Source: SpSt-539 sp964549445
Lineage (GTDB): Bacteria > Planctomycetota > Phycisphaerae > UBA1845 > UTPLA1
Reading direction: 5' to 3'
Length of the DNA: 64,000 nucleotides
NCBI GenBank assembly: GCA_964549445.1
Contig: CAZJVS010000022.1
Span: 1 to 64,000 of the forward strand
Part shown: piece by piece, positions 23,991 through 32,590 of the stretch
How the letters are laid out: each line of letters starts with the position of its first letter
Numbering within the stretch: position 1 is the stretch's first letter
Program-made: the position numbers and the translations under genes
The notes under the pieces: generated by a model
What the model saw: only the letters and a program-made list of their open reading frames with translations
Told to the model about the DNA's origin: nothing
The model's database searches: none

Positions 23991-24976
23991 TCAGCCGGGC
24001 TCCGATGCGGCGCCGTGCTCGGATCGCGGCGATTGCCGAGAACGGACGCCAGCACGCCGACGCCGAGGATGCCGGCGATCACGGCGATGGAGACATCATC
24101 CGGGATATCGTAGTGATGCGAGAGGAGCATCTTGATGCCGACGAAGGCGAGCAGGAAGACGAGACTGAGTTTGAGATATCGAAAGCGGTCGAGGACCGCG
24201 GCAAGGGCAAAGTAGAGCGAGCGCAGGCCGAGAATGGCGAAGACGTTGGATGTGAAGACGATAAACGGGTCGCTGGTGACGGCAAATATGGCAGGGATCG
24301 AATCGACGGCGAAGAGCACGTCGGTGCTCTCGACCACGAGCAGGGCGAGAAAGAGGGGCGTGATCGCACTGCGGCCGTCGACATGGGTGAAGAAGTGGTG
24401 CCCGTCAAATGCGGCGCTGACGGGATATAAGCGGCGTGCAACGCGGACAAGGGGGTTTCGGGCCGGGTCAATCTCATCGTGGTGGGCGAGGAGCATCTTG
24501 ACCGCGGTAATGATGAGCAGGACGCCGAAGACATAGATGACCCAGTGAAATTTCGCGATCAGTGCAGCGCCGAGGGCGATCATGACGCCGCGCATGATGA
24601 GCGCGCCGAGGATTCCCCAGAACAGGACCCTATGCTGATAGATGAGCGGAACTTTGAAGTATTCAAAAATAAGGGCAATAACGAAAATGTTGTCGAGACT
24701 GAGCGACTTCTCGATTACGTAGCCCTGGAAGAACTGCTTGGACGCATCCCATCCGTTCAACTTGTGGCCTAACTCGACGCCAATTCCGAACAGGTGATGT
24801 TTGTAGAGAAAATAGATGCCGACATTGAAGCCGAGGGAAATGACGACCCAGAACAGCGTCCAGCCGATGGCCTCACGGACGGAGATGACGTGGGCTTTGC
24901 GATTGAAGACTCCCAGGTCGAGAGCGAGCATGCCGAGAATGAGGGTGACGAAGGCAACGTAGAGCCAGGCAACCAC
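23987..24976 (-). CDS. TerC-family integral membrane protein
   Basis: 329 aa with about nine transmembrane helices. TerC/Alx proteins are linked to metal (Mn2+) export and to stress or tellurite resistance. Signature segments are LDLGVFNRKAHV, the acidic SLDNIFVIALIF motif, LVVESTDVLFAVDSIPAIFAVTSDPFIVFTSNVFAILGLRSLYF and FVGIKMLLSHHY. The acidic residues in the two conserved motifs (LDNIF and STDVLFAVDSIPA) are present, so the protein should be active. It is the first gene of the overlapping RMD1/PGPGW/TerC operon. Confidence 0.92.
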   Translation of the reverse strand: MVAWLYVAFVTLILGMLALDLGVFNRKAHVISVREAIGWTLFWVVISLGFNVGIYFLYKHHLFGIGVELGHKLNGWDASKQFFQGYVIEKSLSLDNIFVIALIFEYFKVPLIYQHRVLFWGILGALIMRGVMIALGAALIAKFHWVIYVFGVLLIITAVKMLLAHHDEIDPARNPLVRVARRLYPVSAAFDGHHFFTHVDGRSAITPLFLALLVVESTDVLFAVDSIPAIFAVTSDPFIVFTSNVFAILGLRSLYFALAAVLDRFRYLKLSLVFLLAFVGIKMLLSHHYDIPDDVSIAVIAGILGVGVLASVLGNRRDPSTAPHRSPAE

Positions 24977-25057
24977 AGGCGACTCCGGGCGCCCGGCGAG
25001 TTCGGGCCGCCGGCCGTACGCGGATCATGCGTGAATCGGCGCGAAAGGCAAGTCGAT

Positions 25058-26167
25058 TCAGGATCGCGGAAGCAGGGCCGCGATTTTTGGCATCATGTAC
25101 TGAAGAGACTCTTCTTCGGCGGTCCAGGTCCCGACCAGATACGGACCCTTCGGCGGCATGACATTCGTATTCTGCCAGGCGGGATTGCTTCCGGCGGAGA
25201 TTTGCGAGTTGAGCTTGAGATAGGCCTGCTTCGCCAACTCGGAATTCGGATACTGCACGACCCAGACGGTGTTGGGCTGGCGTGCGCCAGGTACGGTGTA
25301 GGCGGCGACGCCGATGATGGAGTCGGCGTTCGAATTAAGGAGGCGCGCCATGGCGTCGAGGTCGGGCGGCGTCGCGATCGCGACGGCCTCCGGCGGAAGA
25401 CTCAGGACGTTTCGCGCTAGCCAGAGACGGCCGGGGATACGGTCCTGTTGCGGAAAGGCGTGGGTCAGCAGCGGCTCGTCTTCGCGCTGGATGCGGCTGA
25501 CGATGTGTTGAACGAGTCGTCGTAATTCAGCGACCTGCTCCGGTGCGGTGGCGTTGAACGATGCCTGAAGCGCAACTCTCCCCTGCCAGGTGTGGTAACG
25601 AACGGGGGGACCGGGATCTACGCGGGTCAAGCCGCCGCAGCGGTCGGTTTCGGGGGAAGAGCACGAGCAGGTCGTCAGTCCGTAGGCGTCCTGCGGGCTT
25701 GCAGCTTCGATCGCCATGATGTTCGCGACAAGGTCGCGATCGCCGAGCCTCATCTGATAGCTGCAGGCAGCCGCAGAGCGGAGATTGAAGCGGGTGAGGC
25801 GCCTTGCGTGTTCGGGCGTCATGAGCTTACCAAGATCGGCGGCGGGGACTACCGAAACGGGGTCGCGCTTGGTCCAGCCGGGGACGTCGCCGCTGCGCGG
25901 CAGGTAGGCGGGTGTGCCCGGGGCGTCCATCGCATCGGCGGGCTGGACGCTCGATTGAGGCGATGCAGGTGTCGCAGGCGGGCTGGTGCTCGCGGCGGGC
26001 GGAGCCGCCGGTTGCGGCCGAAGCGACACCGGGCCCGCCTGTGGTTTCGGAGCTTCGGCGGTTGGGGCGGATGGCGGCGGAGGCGGTTCGTCGCGACGAC
26101 AAGCGGCAAGTCCAGCCAACACAATCACAGAAATCACAGCCCATCGCATTTGTGAGGCAGCACGCAT
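25058..26167 (-). CDS. Putative lipoprotein with proline-rich linker
   Basis: 369 aa. The signal sequence ends in a lipobox (LAGLAAC, Cys23), followed by a Pro/Ala-rich tether (about 25-70) and a globular domain. That domain contains conserved-looking segments PGWTKRDPVSVVPAADLGKL, CSYQMRLGDRDLVANIMAIEAASPQDAYGL, and two Cys (TTCSCSS). It resembles the DUF6599-type planctomycete lipoproteins in overall pattern, but I cannot confirm that by eye. It is transcribed away from cmk, with 145 bp between the starts. Confidence 0.78.
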   Translation of the reverse strand: MRAASQMRWAVISVIVLAGLAACRRDEPPPPPSAPTAEAPKPQAGPVSLRPQPAAPPAASTSPPATPASPQSSVQPADAMDAPGTPAYLPRSGDVPGWTKRDPVSVVPAADLGKLMTPEHARRLTRFNLRSAAACSYQMRLGDRDLVANIMAIEAASPQDAYGLTTCSCSSPETDRCGGLTRVDPGPPVRYHTWQGRVALQASFNATAPEQVAELRRLVQHIVSRIQREDEPLLTHAFPQQDRIPGRLWLARNVLSLPPEAVAIATPPDLDAMARLLNSNADSIIGVAAYTVPGARQPNTVWVVQYPNSELAKQAYLKLNSQISAGSNPAWQNTNVMPPKGPYLVGTWTAEEESLQYMMPKIAALLPRS

Positions 26168-26240
26168 GACAGGTCTCCCCGAAATCGTTGTATGGCCGCG
26201 GCCAGTCGATCGCGCGCGATTGTATGTTGTACCGAACTCG

Positions 26241-26259
26241 CGTCAAACTATCTTTGACG
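26241..26259. promoter_or_regulatory. Inverted repeat overlapping the cmk -35 box (possible operator)
   Basis: CGTCAAA (26241-26247) and TTTGACG (26253-26259) form a perfect 7-bp dyad with a 5-nt centre, and the right arm contains the -35 hexamer. Such placement is typical of repressor sites, but no regulator is identified. Confidence 0.4.
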
Positions 26260-26283
26260 AGTCCCGGACGACGGCCCTATACT
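26254..26283 (+). promoter_or_regulatory. Sigma70-like promoter of cmk-plsC
   Basis: TTGACG (26254-26259), 18-nt spacer, TATACT (26278-26283), 30 nt before the cmk ATG. Confidence 0.6.
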
Positions 26284-26312
26284 TCGCCAGCCGTTGCCGA
26301 GGACATCCGCCG

Positions 26313-27002
26313 ATGATCATTACGATAGACGGTCCAGCCGGATCGGGAAAAAGCACCGCGGCTCGCAAGCTGGCGGCGCGGCTCGGCGTTGCATATCTGG
26401 ATACGGGAGCGATGTACCGGGCCGTGGCGCTGCGGGCATTGCGACGCAGCGTTCGACTGACCGACAGCGCGGGATTGATTGAAACAGCGCGGGATGCGCA
26501 TGTGGACGTCATGTGCGGACCGACGCATGCGCGGGTCTTGCTGGACGGAGAAGACGTCACCGAAGATGTGCGCAGCATGGCCGTCAGCGGGGCGACGAGC
26601 TTCGTGGCTCGTGAGCAGAAGATCCGCGATCTGCTGGTAGCGCGGCAGCGCGAGATCGGGCGAAAGCTCGGCTCACTCGTGACCGAGGGTCGCGACCAGG
26701 GCAGCGTGGTCTTTCCCGACGCCGATCTGAAGTTTTTCCTGGATGCGAGCGTCGAGCGACGGGCGGAACGACGGCACCAGGAGATGCTGGCGGACGGGGA
26801 AAGCGTGACCTACGACGAAATTCTTCAGAACCTCCGCGAGCGCGATGGCAACGATGCCCATCAGTGGGCGCCGCTACTCGAACCGGCGACGGCGATCCAT
26901 CTCGATACGACGGCGTTGACGATTCATGAGGTAGTCGAGCGGATGCTCGAAGAGGTGAGTCGGCGACGGCTGGATCGATCGGCCGTGGCCGGCGCATCGT
27001 AG
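26313..27002 (+). CDS. cmk: Cytidylate kinase
   Basis: 229 aa, standard for bacterial CMP kinase. It phosphorylates CMP and dCMP with ATP. The start ATG opens directly into strand 1 and the P-loop (ITIDGPAGSGKSTAARKLA). YLDTGAMYRAVAL, LDGEDVTEDVRS, TEGRDQGSVVFPDADLKFFLDAS and RRHQE follow in the family's order. plsC follows after 6 bp, a cmk-plsC pairing that is common in bacteria. Confidence 0.96.
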   Translation: MIITIDGPAGSGKSTAARKLAARLGVAYLDTGAMYRAVALRALRRSVRLTDSAGLIETARDAHVDVMCGPTHARVLLDGEDVTEDVRSMAVSGATSFVAREQKIRDLLVARQREIGRKLGSLVTEGRDQGSVVFPDADLKFFLDASVERRAERRHQEMLADGESVTYDEILQNLRERDGNDAHQWAPLLEPATAIHLDTTALTIHEVVERMLEEVSRRRLDRSAVAGAS

Positions 27003-27008
27003 CAAGCC

Positions 27009-27698
27009 GTGCGCCTCTACTACCGAATCACCCGTTATCTGTGCCAGATGATTTTCTATTTCATCTGGCGGGTGCGCATCTTCGGATTGCCGAATGTCCC
27101 CGCCGAAGGTGGGGTGCTGCTGGCGTGCAACCATCAAAGTTTTCTCGATCCGGTGCTGGTGACGCTGGCCCTCTATCGCGAGGGCAACTACATGGCCCGC
27201 GACACGCTATTTCGCAACAAGTACTTTCGAATGCTGATCGAGTCGCTAAACGCGTTTCCGGTGAAACGGAGCACGGCGGACGTGGGCGCGATCAAGGAGA
27301 TCATCCGGCGACTCCGCGACGGTAAGGTCGTCGTGACGTTTCCGGAGGGGACGCGAACTACTGACGGATCCATCCTGCCGCTGCACGACGGCTCGATGCT
27401 GGTTGCGAAACGGGCGGGCTCGGCCATCGTGCCGACGCTGATCGATGGTGCGTTCGAGGCGTGGCCTCGGACACAATCGCTCCCGCGATTCGGATCGATT
27501 CATGTGTGTTATGGGCGGGCGATTTTGCCCGAGGAAGCTGGGAGCTTGAGCGTCGAAGAATTGACGAGCCGCGTGGAGACGACGCTGCGCGGGTTGCAGG
27601 CCGAGCGATGGCGCAAGCATCTACCGGGTCGTCGCTTACCGGGAAGTGCGGTGCCGCAGACTCGCAAAAGGGCGGCGGACGCGCCGATTCGAGATTGA
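27009..27698 (+). CDS. plsC: 1-acyl-sn-glycerol-3-phosphate acyltransferase
   Basis: 229 aa from GTG 27009. It acylates lysophosphatidate to phosphatidate at the inner membrane. The catalytic NHQSFLD (NHX4D type) lies after an N-terminal hydrophobic helix (LCQMIFYFIWRVRIFG), and the second block FPEGTR is present. The tail after about residue 200 is basic. It is directly behind cmk and probably cotranscribed. Confidence 0.94.
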   Translation: MRLYYRITRYLCQMIFYFIWRVRIFGLPNVPAEGGVLLACNHQSFLDPVLVTLALYREGNYMARDTLFRNKYFRMLIESLNAFPVKRSTADVGAIKEIIRRLRDGKVVVTFPEGTRTTDGSILPLHDGSMLVAKRAGSAIVPTLIDGAFEAWPRTQSLPRFGSIHVCYGRAILPEEAGSLSVEELTSRVETTLRGLQAERWRKHLPGRRLPGSAVPQTRKRAADAPIRD

Positions 27699-27724
27699 CA
27701 TCCACGCCGATTGTCCTGTATAAG
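27695..27724 (+). promoter_or_regulatory. Strong sigma70-like promoter of the lipoprotein gene at 27836
   Basis: TTGACA (27695-27700), 18-nt spacer, TATAAG (27719-27724). The -35 box overlaps the plsC stop codon. Confidence 0.65.
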
Positions 27725-27835
27725 TAGAGTCTGGATCGAAAGTTGGGGGAATTAGAGCCGCCGCCAGGGGCTGTGGTTTTCTGGGTGCGCATGCCATCCC
27801 GCGCGGCCAAGGATCGCGCGGAGGGGAGAAGCCAG

Positions 27836-29143
27836 ATGCGTCTCGTAGGACGACTTTTCGCATTTTCGGCGGGAGCTGTTGCCGGCCTGTTAATCTCGGG
27901 ATGCGGGAGCGGCGTGCCCGCGCCAACCGAGAACAATGCTGTTGATTCAACGCCGCGAATCTCGATCGGCCGGCTGAACGCCGCCCGACAGCTCTCGAAC
28001 GTAAATCGGGTACGGGTCGACATCGTGCAATTCAAGGAGACCGATCCGCCGACGATGGATCGGTGCGATCCGCTCGGGCTGGATGTTATCCATCATGACG
28101 CGTGGGTTTCGACGATCGGCGCGCCGGATCCGTTCACGCCCGATTGGAACTTCGAATACGACTGGGTCAGTTCGAAGGGAAGCGAGAATCTTTCGGGCGG
28201 GTCGGACTATATAGTCGCCATTCGCGCCGGGCGCAGCGAGCCGCCGGACGCGCAGAGCGATCTGTTGTTCTCGCAGGTCGAGCTCAACATCCGGGCCGTC
28301 AATCCGCGATCGAACAACCATGTTCAGGGCGACAACTACCTATCAAACCAAGCCGACTTTCCATCCAACGACGATATCGTTGCCAATCGAAGCCTGTTTG
28401 ACATGGCCGGCGGCGACGTGGCGGTCGTGGTCTATGGTCTTACGTTTATCACGCCGCCGCAGACGATCATCACCGACACACAGACGGTTGAGTTCGGGCT
28501 CGGACCGACGGCCTGGCTGCTGTTCCTCCGAGATAACGCGTTCAACAGCGGACGGTTTTACAACATCGAGGGGGCGTTCAAGGGCGCGCCGCGGGCGAGC
28601 GAGACGGAGTACTTCACGTCACCGCCGCTGCCGCCGGGCCAGGCGCTGCCCGATCCGCCGCTTGGACTGTTTCAGTCGGTGCAGTTGAACGGGACTAATT
28701 TCGATCTCAATGCCGAGCCGAATAGCAACGTGGTTCCCGATCCGGGCTACGTCTGTCCGATCGATCAGAACGGGCAGGGGAGTCCGACGCCGGGCAAGTT
28801 CTATGCTTTCCTCGATCGGTCGAATCGCGATGAGAACGGACTGCAGACGTTGCAAAGCGTTGGCCGAGGCGGATTTGTGTTCGTCATTCGCAAGGAAGCA
28901 TTTCAGAACAAGAAGATCGTGACGAGTCCGAACGCGGACCCGCCGGTTGCGCCGTTGCCGGGCGATCTGATAGATCCGATCAACTCGGGCTACAACGAAT
29001 TCCCGATCCCGGTCCCGCTGATCAACCTCCCGCCGCCGCGGCATGACAACGCTCCGGGCGGCGTCCCGAACGGCGTGCCGGGTGTGCATGAGATCGGCAT
29101 CTCCGTGTTCGTGGTCCACACGGCCGGTCCGGCGGGCGACTGA
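27836..29143 (+). CDS. Putative surface lipoprotein, 435 aa
   Basis: ATG 27836 follows GAGGGGAGAAG. The signal peptide ends in the lipobox LLISGC (Cys23). The mature part is neutral and rich in Asn/Pro/Asp, with beta-type segments such as GSDYIVAIRAGRSEPPDAQSDLL, MAGGDVAVVVYGLTF and GRGGFVFVIRKEAF. No catalytic motif is visible and I do not recognise the family. It has its own strong promoter and stands alone, convergent with the methyltransferase-like gene. Confidence 0.8.
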   Translation: MRLVGRLFAFSAGAVAGLLISGCGSGVPAPTENNAVDSTPRISIGRLNAARQLSNVNRVRVDIVQFKETDPPTMDRCDPLGLDVIHHDAWVSTIGAPDPFTPDWNFEYDWVSSKGSENLSGGSDYIVAIRAGRSEPPDAQSDLLFSQVELNIRAVNPRSNNHVQGDNYLSNQADFPSNDDIVANRSLFDMAGGDVAVVVYGLTFITPPQTIITDTQTVEFGLGPTAWLLFLRDNAFNSGRFYNIEGAFKGAPRASETEYFTSPPLPPGQALPDPPLGLFQSVQLNGTNFDLNAEPNSNVVPDPGYVCPIDQNGQGSPTPGKFYAFLDRSNRDENGLQTLQSVGRGGFVFVIRKEAFQNKKIVTSPNADPPVAPLPGDLIDPINSGYNEFPIPVPLINLPPPRHDNAPGGVPNGVPGVHEIGISVFVVHTAGPAGD

Positions 29144-29166
29144 CGCGCAGGCGGATGCCGCGTTGA

Positions 29167-29769
29167 CTAGGGCCGGCGCCGGTAGAGCTTTTCCTCAATT
29201 CGATCGAAGGCGATGTTCGTGGCCGTCAGCCATTGGTTGGCGGACCGGTCATCCATCATCAGGAGCCCGCCGGGTTTGACCCCCGCGACAATGTGCGCGG
29301 TCGCCGTGGATGGATCGGACGTGCGCGAGACGACATTGAACGCGACGACGGCGTCGGCAGAGATCGGCAACGGGCTTGCGACAACGTCGCAGCGATAGAC
29401 GTCGGCGCGCGGGAGGTCGCGCTTGACAGCAGCGAGGACGCGGGCCGAGCGGTCGATGACGGCCATGCGATGGGGGCGCGCAACGAGGCGATCGACTTCC
29501 AGCGGCTCGAATGAGATCAGCGGAAGCATGGGGATTCGCCGAAGTAACTGGTCTGTGTAACGAGCGAAATCGGAAAGATATCCGCTGCGCTTCGCAATCG
29601 CATCGGTGCCGGCGTCGGCGAGGAAGGGGCTCATCAGGCGTGTCGCGGCGCCGGGACCGACGATCGCGATCAGCGGATCGTCATGCCATGTCGCGAGCTG
29701 GGCGGCCAGTCGCTGAAGGTAGGCGAAGTTACGCCGCGGCCAGGACGTGGAACCGACGTAATCGAACAT
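29167..29769 (-). CDS. SAM-dependent methyltransferase-like protein
   Basis: 200 aa. The fold resembles a class I methyltransferase: a Gly-containing loop (IVGPGAATRLMSPF), an acidic end of strand 2 (MAVIDRSARVLAAVKRDLP), strand 3 (VYRCDVVASPLPISADAVVAFNVVSRT), then a 'GGLLMMDD' strand-5 region (VKPGGLLMMDDRS) as in many methyltransferases. The glycine motif is atypical (G-G-A), so substrate and activity are uncertain. The neighbours, lipoproteins and holA, give no clue. Confidence 0.65.
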   Translation of the reverse strand: MFDYVGSTSWPRRNFAYLQRLAAQLATWHDDPLIAIVGPGAATRLMSPFLADAGTDAIAKRSGYLSDFARYTDQLLRRIPMLPLISFEPLEVDRLVARPHRMAVIDRSARVLAAVKRDLPRADVYRCDVVASPLPISADAVVAFNVVSRTSDPSTATAHIVAGVKPGGLLMMDDRSANQWLTATNIAFDRIEEKLYRRRP

Positions 29770-29845
29770 GGCGACGGTGCCGCCGGATCTGAGGCGCGTT
29801 GCCCGCGGCGACGTCTCTCAATCGTGCGGGGCGCTGCGCGATCGG

Positions 29846-31486
29846 CTACGGCCGACTCGCGTCGGCGGAGGCGGCTTTCACCGTGCTGCCGACGACTTTC
29901 AAGCCCAGACTCCGGGTGCTGACCTTCCCTCCGAGTTTGTCTTCAATATCGACCTTGATGATGTAGTCCCCGGCTGGGAGCGTGTCGGGAAAAGAGACTT
30001 CCTTGGCGACGAAGAAGTCGCGGCGCGGTTGCCGCGCGATGTCATCGATCTTGTCATCGACGGTGGACCAGAGTTCGCGGCCGCTCTTGCTGAGCAGACT
30101 TGTTCGCATCGAGATTGATGTGCGATACTCGTTTGCCGGCGTCCGCTGACTCGTGAAGTTGTCTATTTCGACGTAGAGCTGGCAGGTAACCGGTGCGCGA
30201 GCCGGCACGCGAGGCGGATCGATGGCGTCGAAGCGATCGAAACCGTCGACCGAGCGACAAAGCAGTAGCTTCGGGATCGTGAGATCGGCGCGCGTACGCA
30301 GAAACTGGCGAAGCTCCTCCACGGCGGCGAGCTGGCGCGAGGCGCAGGCCGCAGGATCGCGGTTGGCGTCCTTGCAGATTTCGATCATCGGTCGCACGAG
30401 GCCGCGAACCATCTCGGCCGAATCTCCGCTCATGCCGGGCGTGGCGGCCAAGGCCTTGTCCTCGTCGCCGAGGACGGCGTAGAGCATCCGCAGTCGAAGT
30501 TGCTGTTCGAGATCGTTGGGCTGGCGGCCCACGGTCGCTTCGAGGTCGCGAATCATCGATGTGAGACTCCGCTCGCGGGGTGCGTCGGCGGCCGGCGCTT
30601 GAACGGGCGGAGTCGGATTGGCGGCGGGCGCGGCGGCAAGCGGCGGCGGGGTCACTGCGGGGGTCGGTTCGGCGATTTTCGCGACGGGTTCGGGGACCGC
30701 GACGGGAACAGGCGGCAGTGTCGGTTTCTCGGCGATGGACGGCTCCGCAGCTTGCTCAGCGGGTCGGACTGGGGACTGTTCGGTCGGTGCGACTGCGACC
30801 GCGGGCGATTCCACTGTGGGCGAAGACGGTGGTGCGGGTTCGACGTCGCGTTCGGCGACTTGCGATGATTCGGAGACGACCGACGGGGTCGATGCGGGCT
30901 CGGTCGGTTCAACCCTGGCTTCGACGACGGTAGCCGGGGCAAGCACAGGAGCCGGCTTGACGGCTGCAATTGGCTCGACGACCGGTGGCTTCTGAGCGAC
31001 GGGCTCGGGGGGTGGTGCATCGGATGGTGAGGTCTCGATTCTTACGGGTCGCCGTTCGGGGGGGGGCGGCGGACGGCTCGCGATGGTCGCGACCGGTTCC
31101 ACCGCGACCGGTGCGACTGGCTCGACGCGCGAATCGGACGTGGCGAGAACTTCGCTTTTCAGCGGCGCCGTTTCGATCGCTGACGGCGCTGGTCCGGCGG
31201 GCGCGACCGAATTGGCCGCAGTTTGTCGGGCGATTTTCGCATTCAAGTCATCAGGCTCGAATTGCTGTGCGGAGGCGTTCGCCCGCTGGATGCGCGACGT
31301 GTCGGTTCCGACGAGTCCGACCTTGACGGCTGAGTCAGGGGACCGCTGCTCCGGACCGGGCGAAATGCGCCTGTCGGATTTGCTCGATGCTTTCGATCCG
31401 GAAATTCCCGTCTTGCTGCATGAAGCGAACAGTGCGACCAGTAGTACGACACCCATCCGTGGGTAGAGATTACGAGCGATGCTCAT
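29846..31486 (-). CDS. Lipoprotein with long Pro/Ala/Val-rich region
   Basis: 546 aa from ATG 31486, preceded by AAGGAT; the ATG overlaps the holA stop by 4 bp. A lipobox is seen at FASC (Cys23). Residues of about 60-320 are low-complexity, rich in Pro, Ala, Val and Glu, and likely an extended periplasmic tether. The C-terminal about 220 aa form a folded domain beginning SLTSMIRDLEATVGRQPNDLEQQLRLRMLYAVLGDEDKAL, which looks helical and TPR-like. It then becomes beta-rich with LYVEIDNFTS and GDYIIKVDIEDKLGGK. It is similar in layout to planctomycete outer-membrane or divisome-associated lipoproteins, but the family is not identified. Confidence 0.78.
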   Translation of the reverse strand: MSIARNLYPRMGVVLLVALFASCSKTGISGSKASSKSDRRISPGPEQRSPDSAVKVGLVGTDTSRIQRANASAQQFEPDDLNAKIARQTAANSVAPAGPAPSAIETAPLKSEVLATSDSRVEPVAPVAVEPVATIASRPPPPPERRPVRIETSPSDAPPPEPVAQKPPVVEPIAAVKPAPVLAPATVVEARVEPTEPASTPSVVSESSQVAERDVEPAPPSSPTVESPAVAVAPTEQSPVRPAEQAAEPSIAEKPTLPPVPVAVPEPVAKIAEPTPAVTPPPLAAAPAANPTPPVQAPAADAPRERSLTSMIRDLEATVGRQPNDLEQQLRLRMLYAVLGDEDKALAATPGMSGDSAEMVRGLVRPMIEICKDANRDPAACASRQLAAVEELRQFLRTRADLTIPKLLLCRSVDGFDRFDAIDPPRVPARAPVTCQLYVEIDNFTSQRTPANEYRTSISMRTSLLSKSGRELWSTVDDKIDDIARQPRRDFFVAKEVSFPDTLPAGDYIIKVDIEDKLGGKVSTRSLGLKVVGSTVKAASADASRP

Positions 31487-32574
31487 TTGCGATCCTTCGC
31501 GGCCGGTTCGCCGCACATTTGAACAATGAGTTTCTCAACGGCCAGCTCGGTTCCACCGAGTCCGGTCTTCGTAGCGACGTCGATTCGGAGCAATCGTGTG
31601 AGGATTTCCTCCCACTGGCGAGCGGAGAGCGTGCCGACCTGCCGTCGAAGCAGGTCAGGATTTCCGTAGAATCCGCTGCGATTCGCGGCGACGCCGGGCG
31701 GAACGCCCTCGTCGAGGAGCCGACGACCCTGGACGCAGCGTCGAAAGCCCCAAGCGAGTCCGCCTAATGCGCGATAGGGGGCAGCGCGGTCGGTTGCGAT
31801 GACCTGTTGCCAGAGATCGAGGGCGGCGGCGGCATCGCGACGGCCGAGGGCGTCGGCGAGGGCGAAGATCGTTTCCTCGCGGCGCGAACCGACGAGGGCG
31901 TCGACGTCCGCCAAGGCGATCTGCTTTCGCGGATGAATGTATGCGGCGAGCTTCGACAGCTCCGAATCGAGGCGGCCGCAATCAACGCCGGCCAGTTCGA
32001 CAAGTCGGACTGCGGTCGGCCGCGATAGATCGCAGCCGTGAACGCTGCGCGCCCACGAGGCAGCCCAGTCGACGGCCCATGCGTTCGCGCCGCTCTTCGG
32101 CGCGCCGCAGCCGATGTTCTCGCCGACCGAGTCCGCGATCTTGAATAGCCGCGTGTTCGACGGCCATGATCGGAGCATCAGCACCAGCACGCCGCTCGGG
32201 GATTCGGATTCGAAATACTTCTCGACGGCCTTACGGCTGCCCGATGGCGCCGCCGATTCGGAGTTGTCGGCGTCGTCGTCCGCCTCATCCTTATCCGCGA
32301 CTTTCTGCCGTCCGGTGATGAAGACGTCGGCTTCCCGCACGACCACGACCCGGATCGGAGTCAGCAGCGAGGGTGTTCGCAGCTCATCGAGGACGTCGGC
32401 CAGTTTGGCAGCGGCGCCGTCCAACTCGACGATCGCCATGGGGTCCGGGTCGGGTCCCAGGACTTCGGCGAGGACGCGGCGCAGCGCCTGCGACTTCAGG
32501 AAAGAGTCGGTACCGAAAATCGCGTAAAGCGGCTTAGGCCCTGTTGCTGTCTTTCGTCCTTTGGATGCGGCCAT
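31483..32574 (-). CDS. holA: DNA polymerase III, delta subunit
   Basis: 363 aa. The clamp-loader delta subunit opens the beta clamp. The N-terminus has PLYAIFGTDSFLKSQALRRVL, then the RVVVVREADVFI segment. WAVDWAASWARSVHGCDLS and DCGRLDSELSKLAAYI correspond to the middle and the collar helices. HolA normally lacks a functional P-loop, as here. The acidic insert (DKDEADDDADNSESAAPS) is a lineage-specific loop. It lies upstream of and overlaps the lipoprotein gene. Confidence 0.9.
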   Translation of the reverse strand: MAASKGRKTATGPKPLYAIFGTDSFLKSQALRRVLAEVLGPDPDPMAIVELDGAAAKLADVLDELRTPSLLTPIRVVVVREADVFITGRQKVADKDEADDDADNSESAAPSGSRKAVEKYFESESPSGVLVLMLRSWPSNTRLFKIADSVGENIGCGAPKSGANAWAVDWAASWARSVHGCDLSRPTAVRLVELAGVDCGRLDSELSKLAAYIHPRKQIALADVDALVGSRREETIFALADALGRRDAAAALDLWQQVIATDRAAPYRALGGLAWGFRRCVQGRRLLDEGVPPGVAANRSGFYGNPDLLRRQVGTLSARQWEEILTRLLRIDVATKTGLGGTELAVEKLIVQMCGEPAAKDRK

Positions 32575-32590
32575 GGGAGCTCGATCGGGG

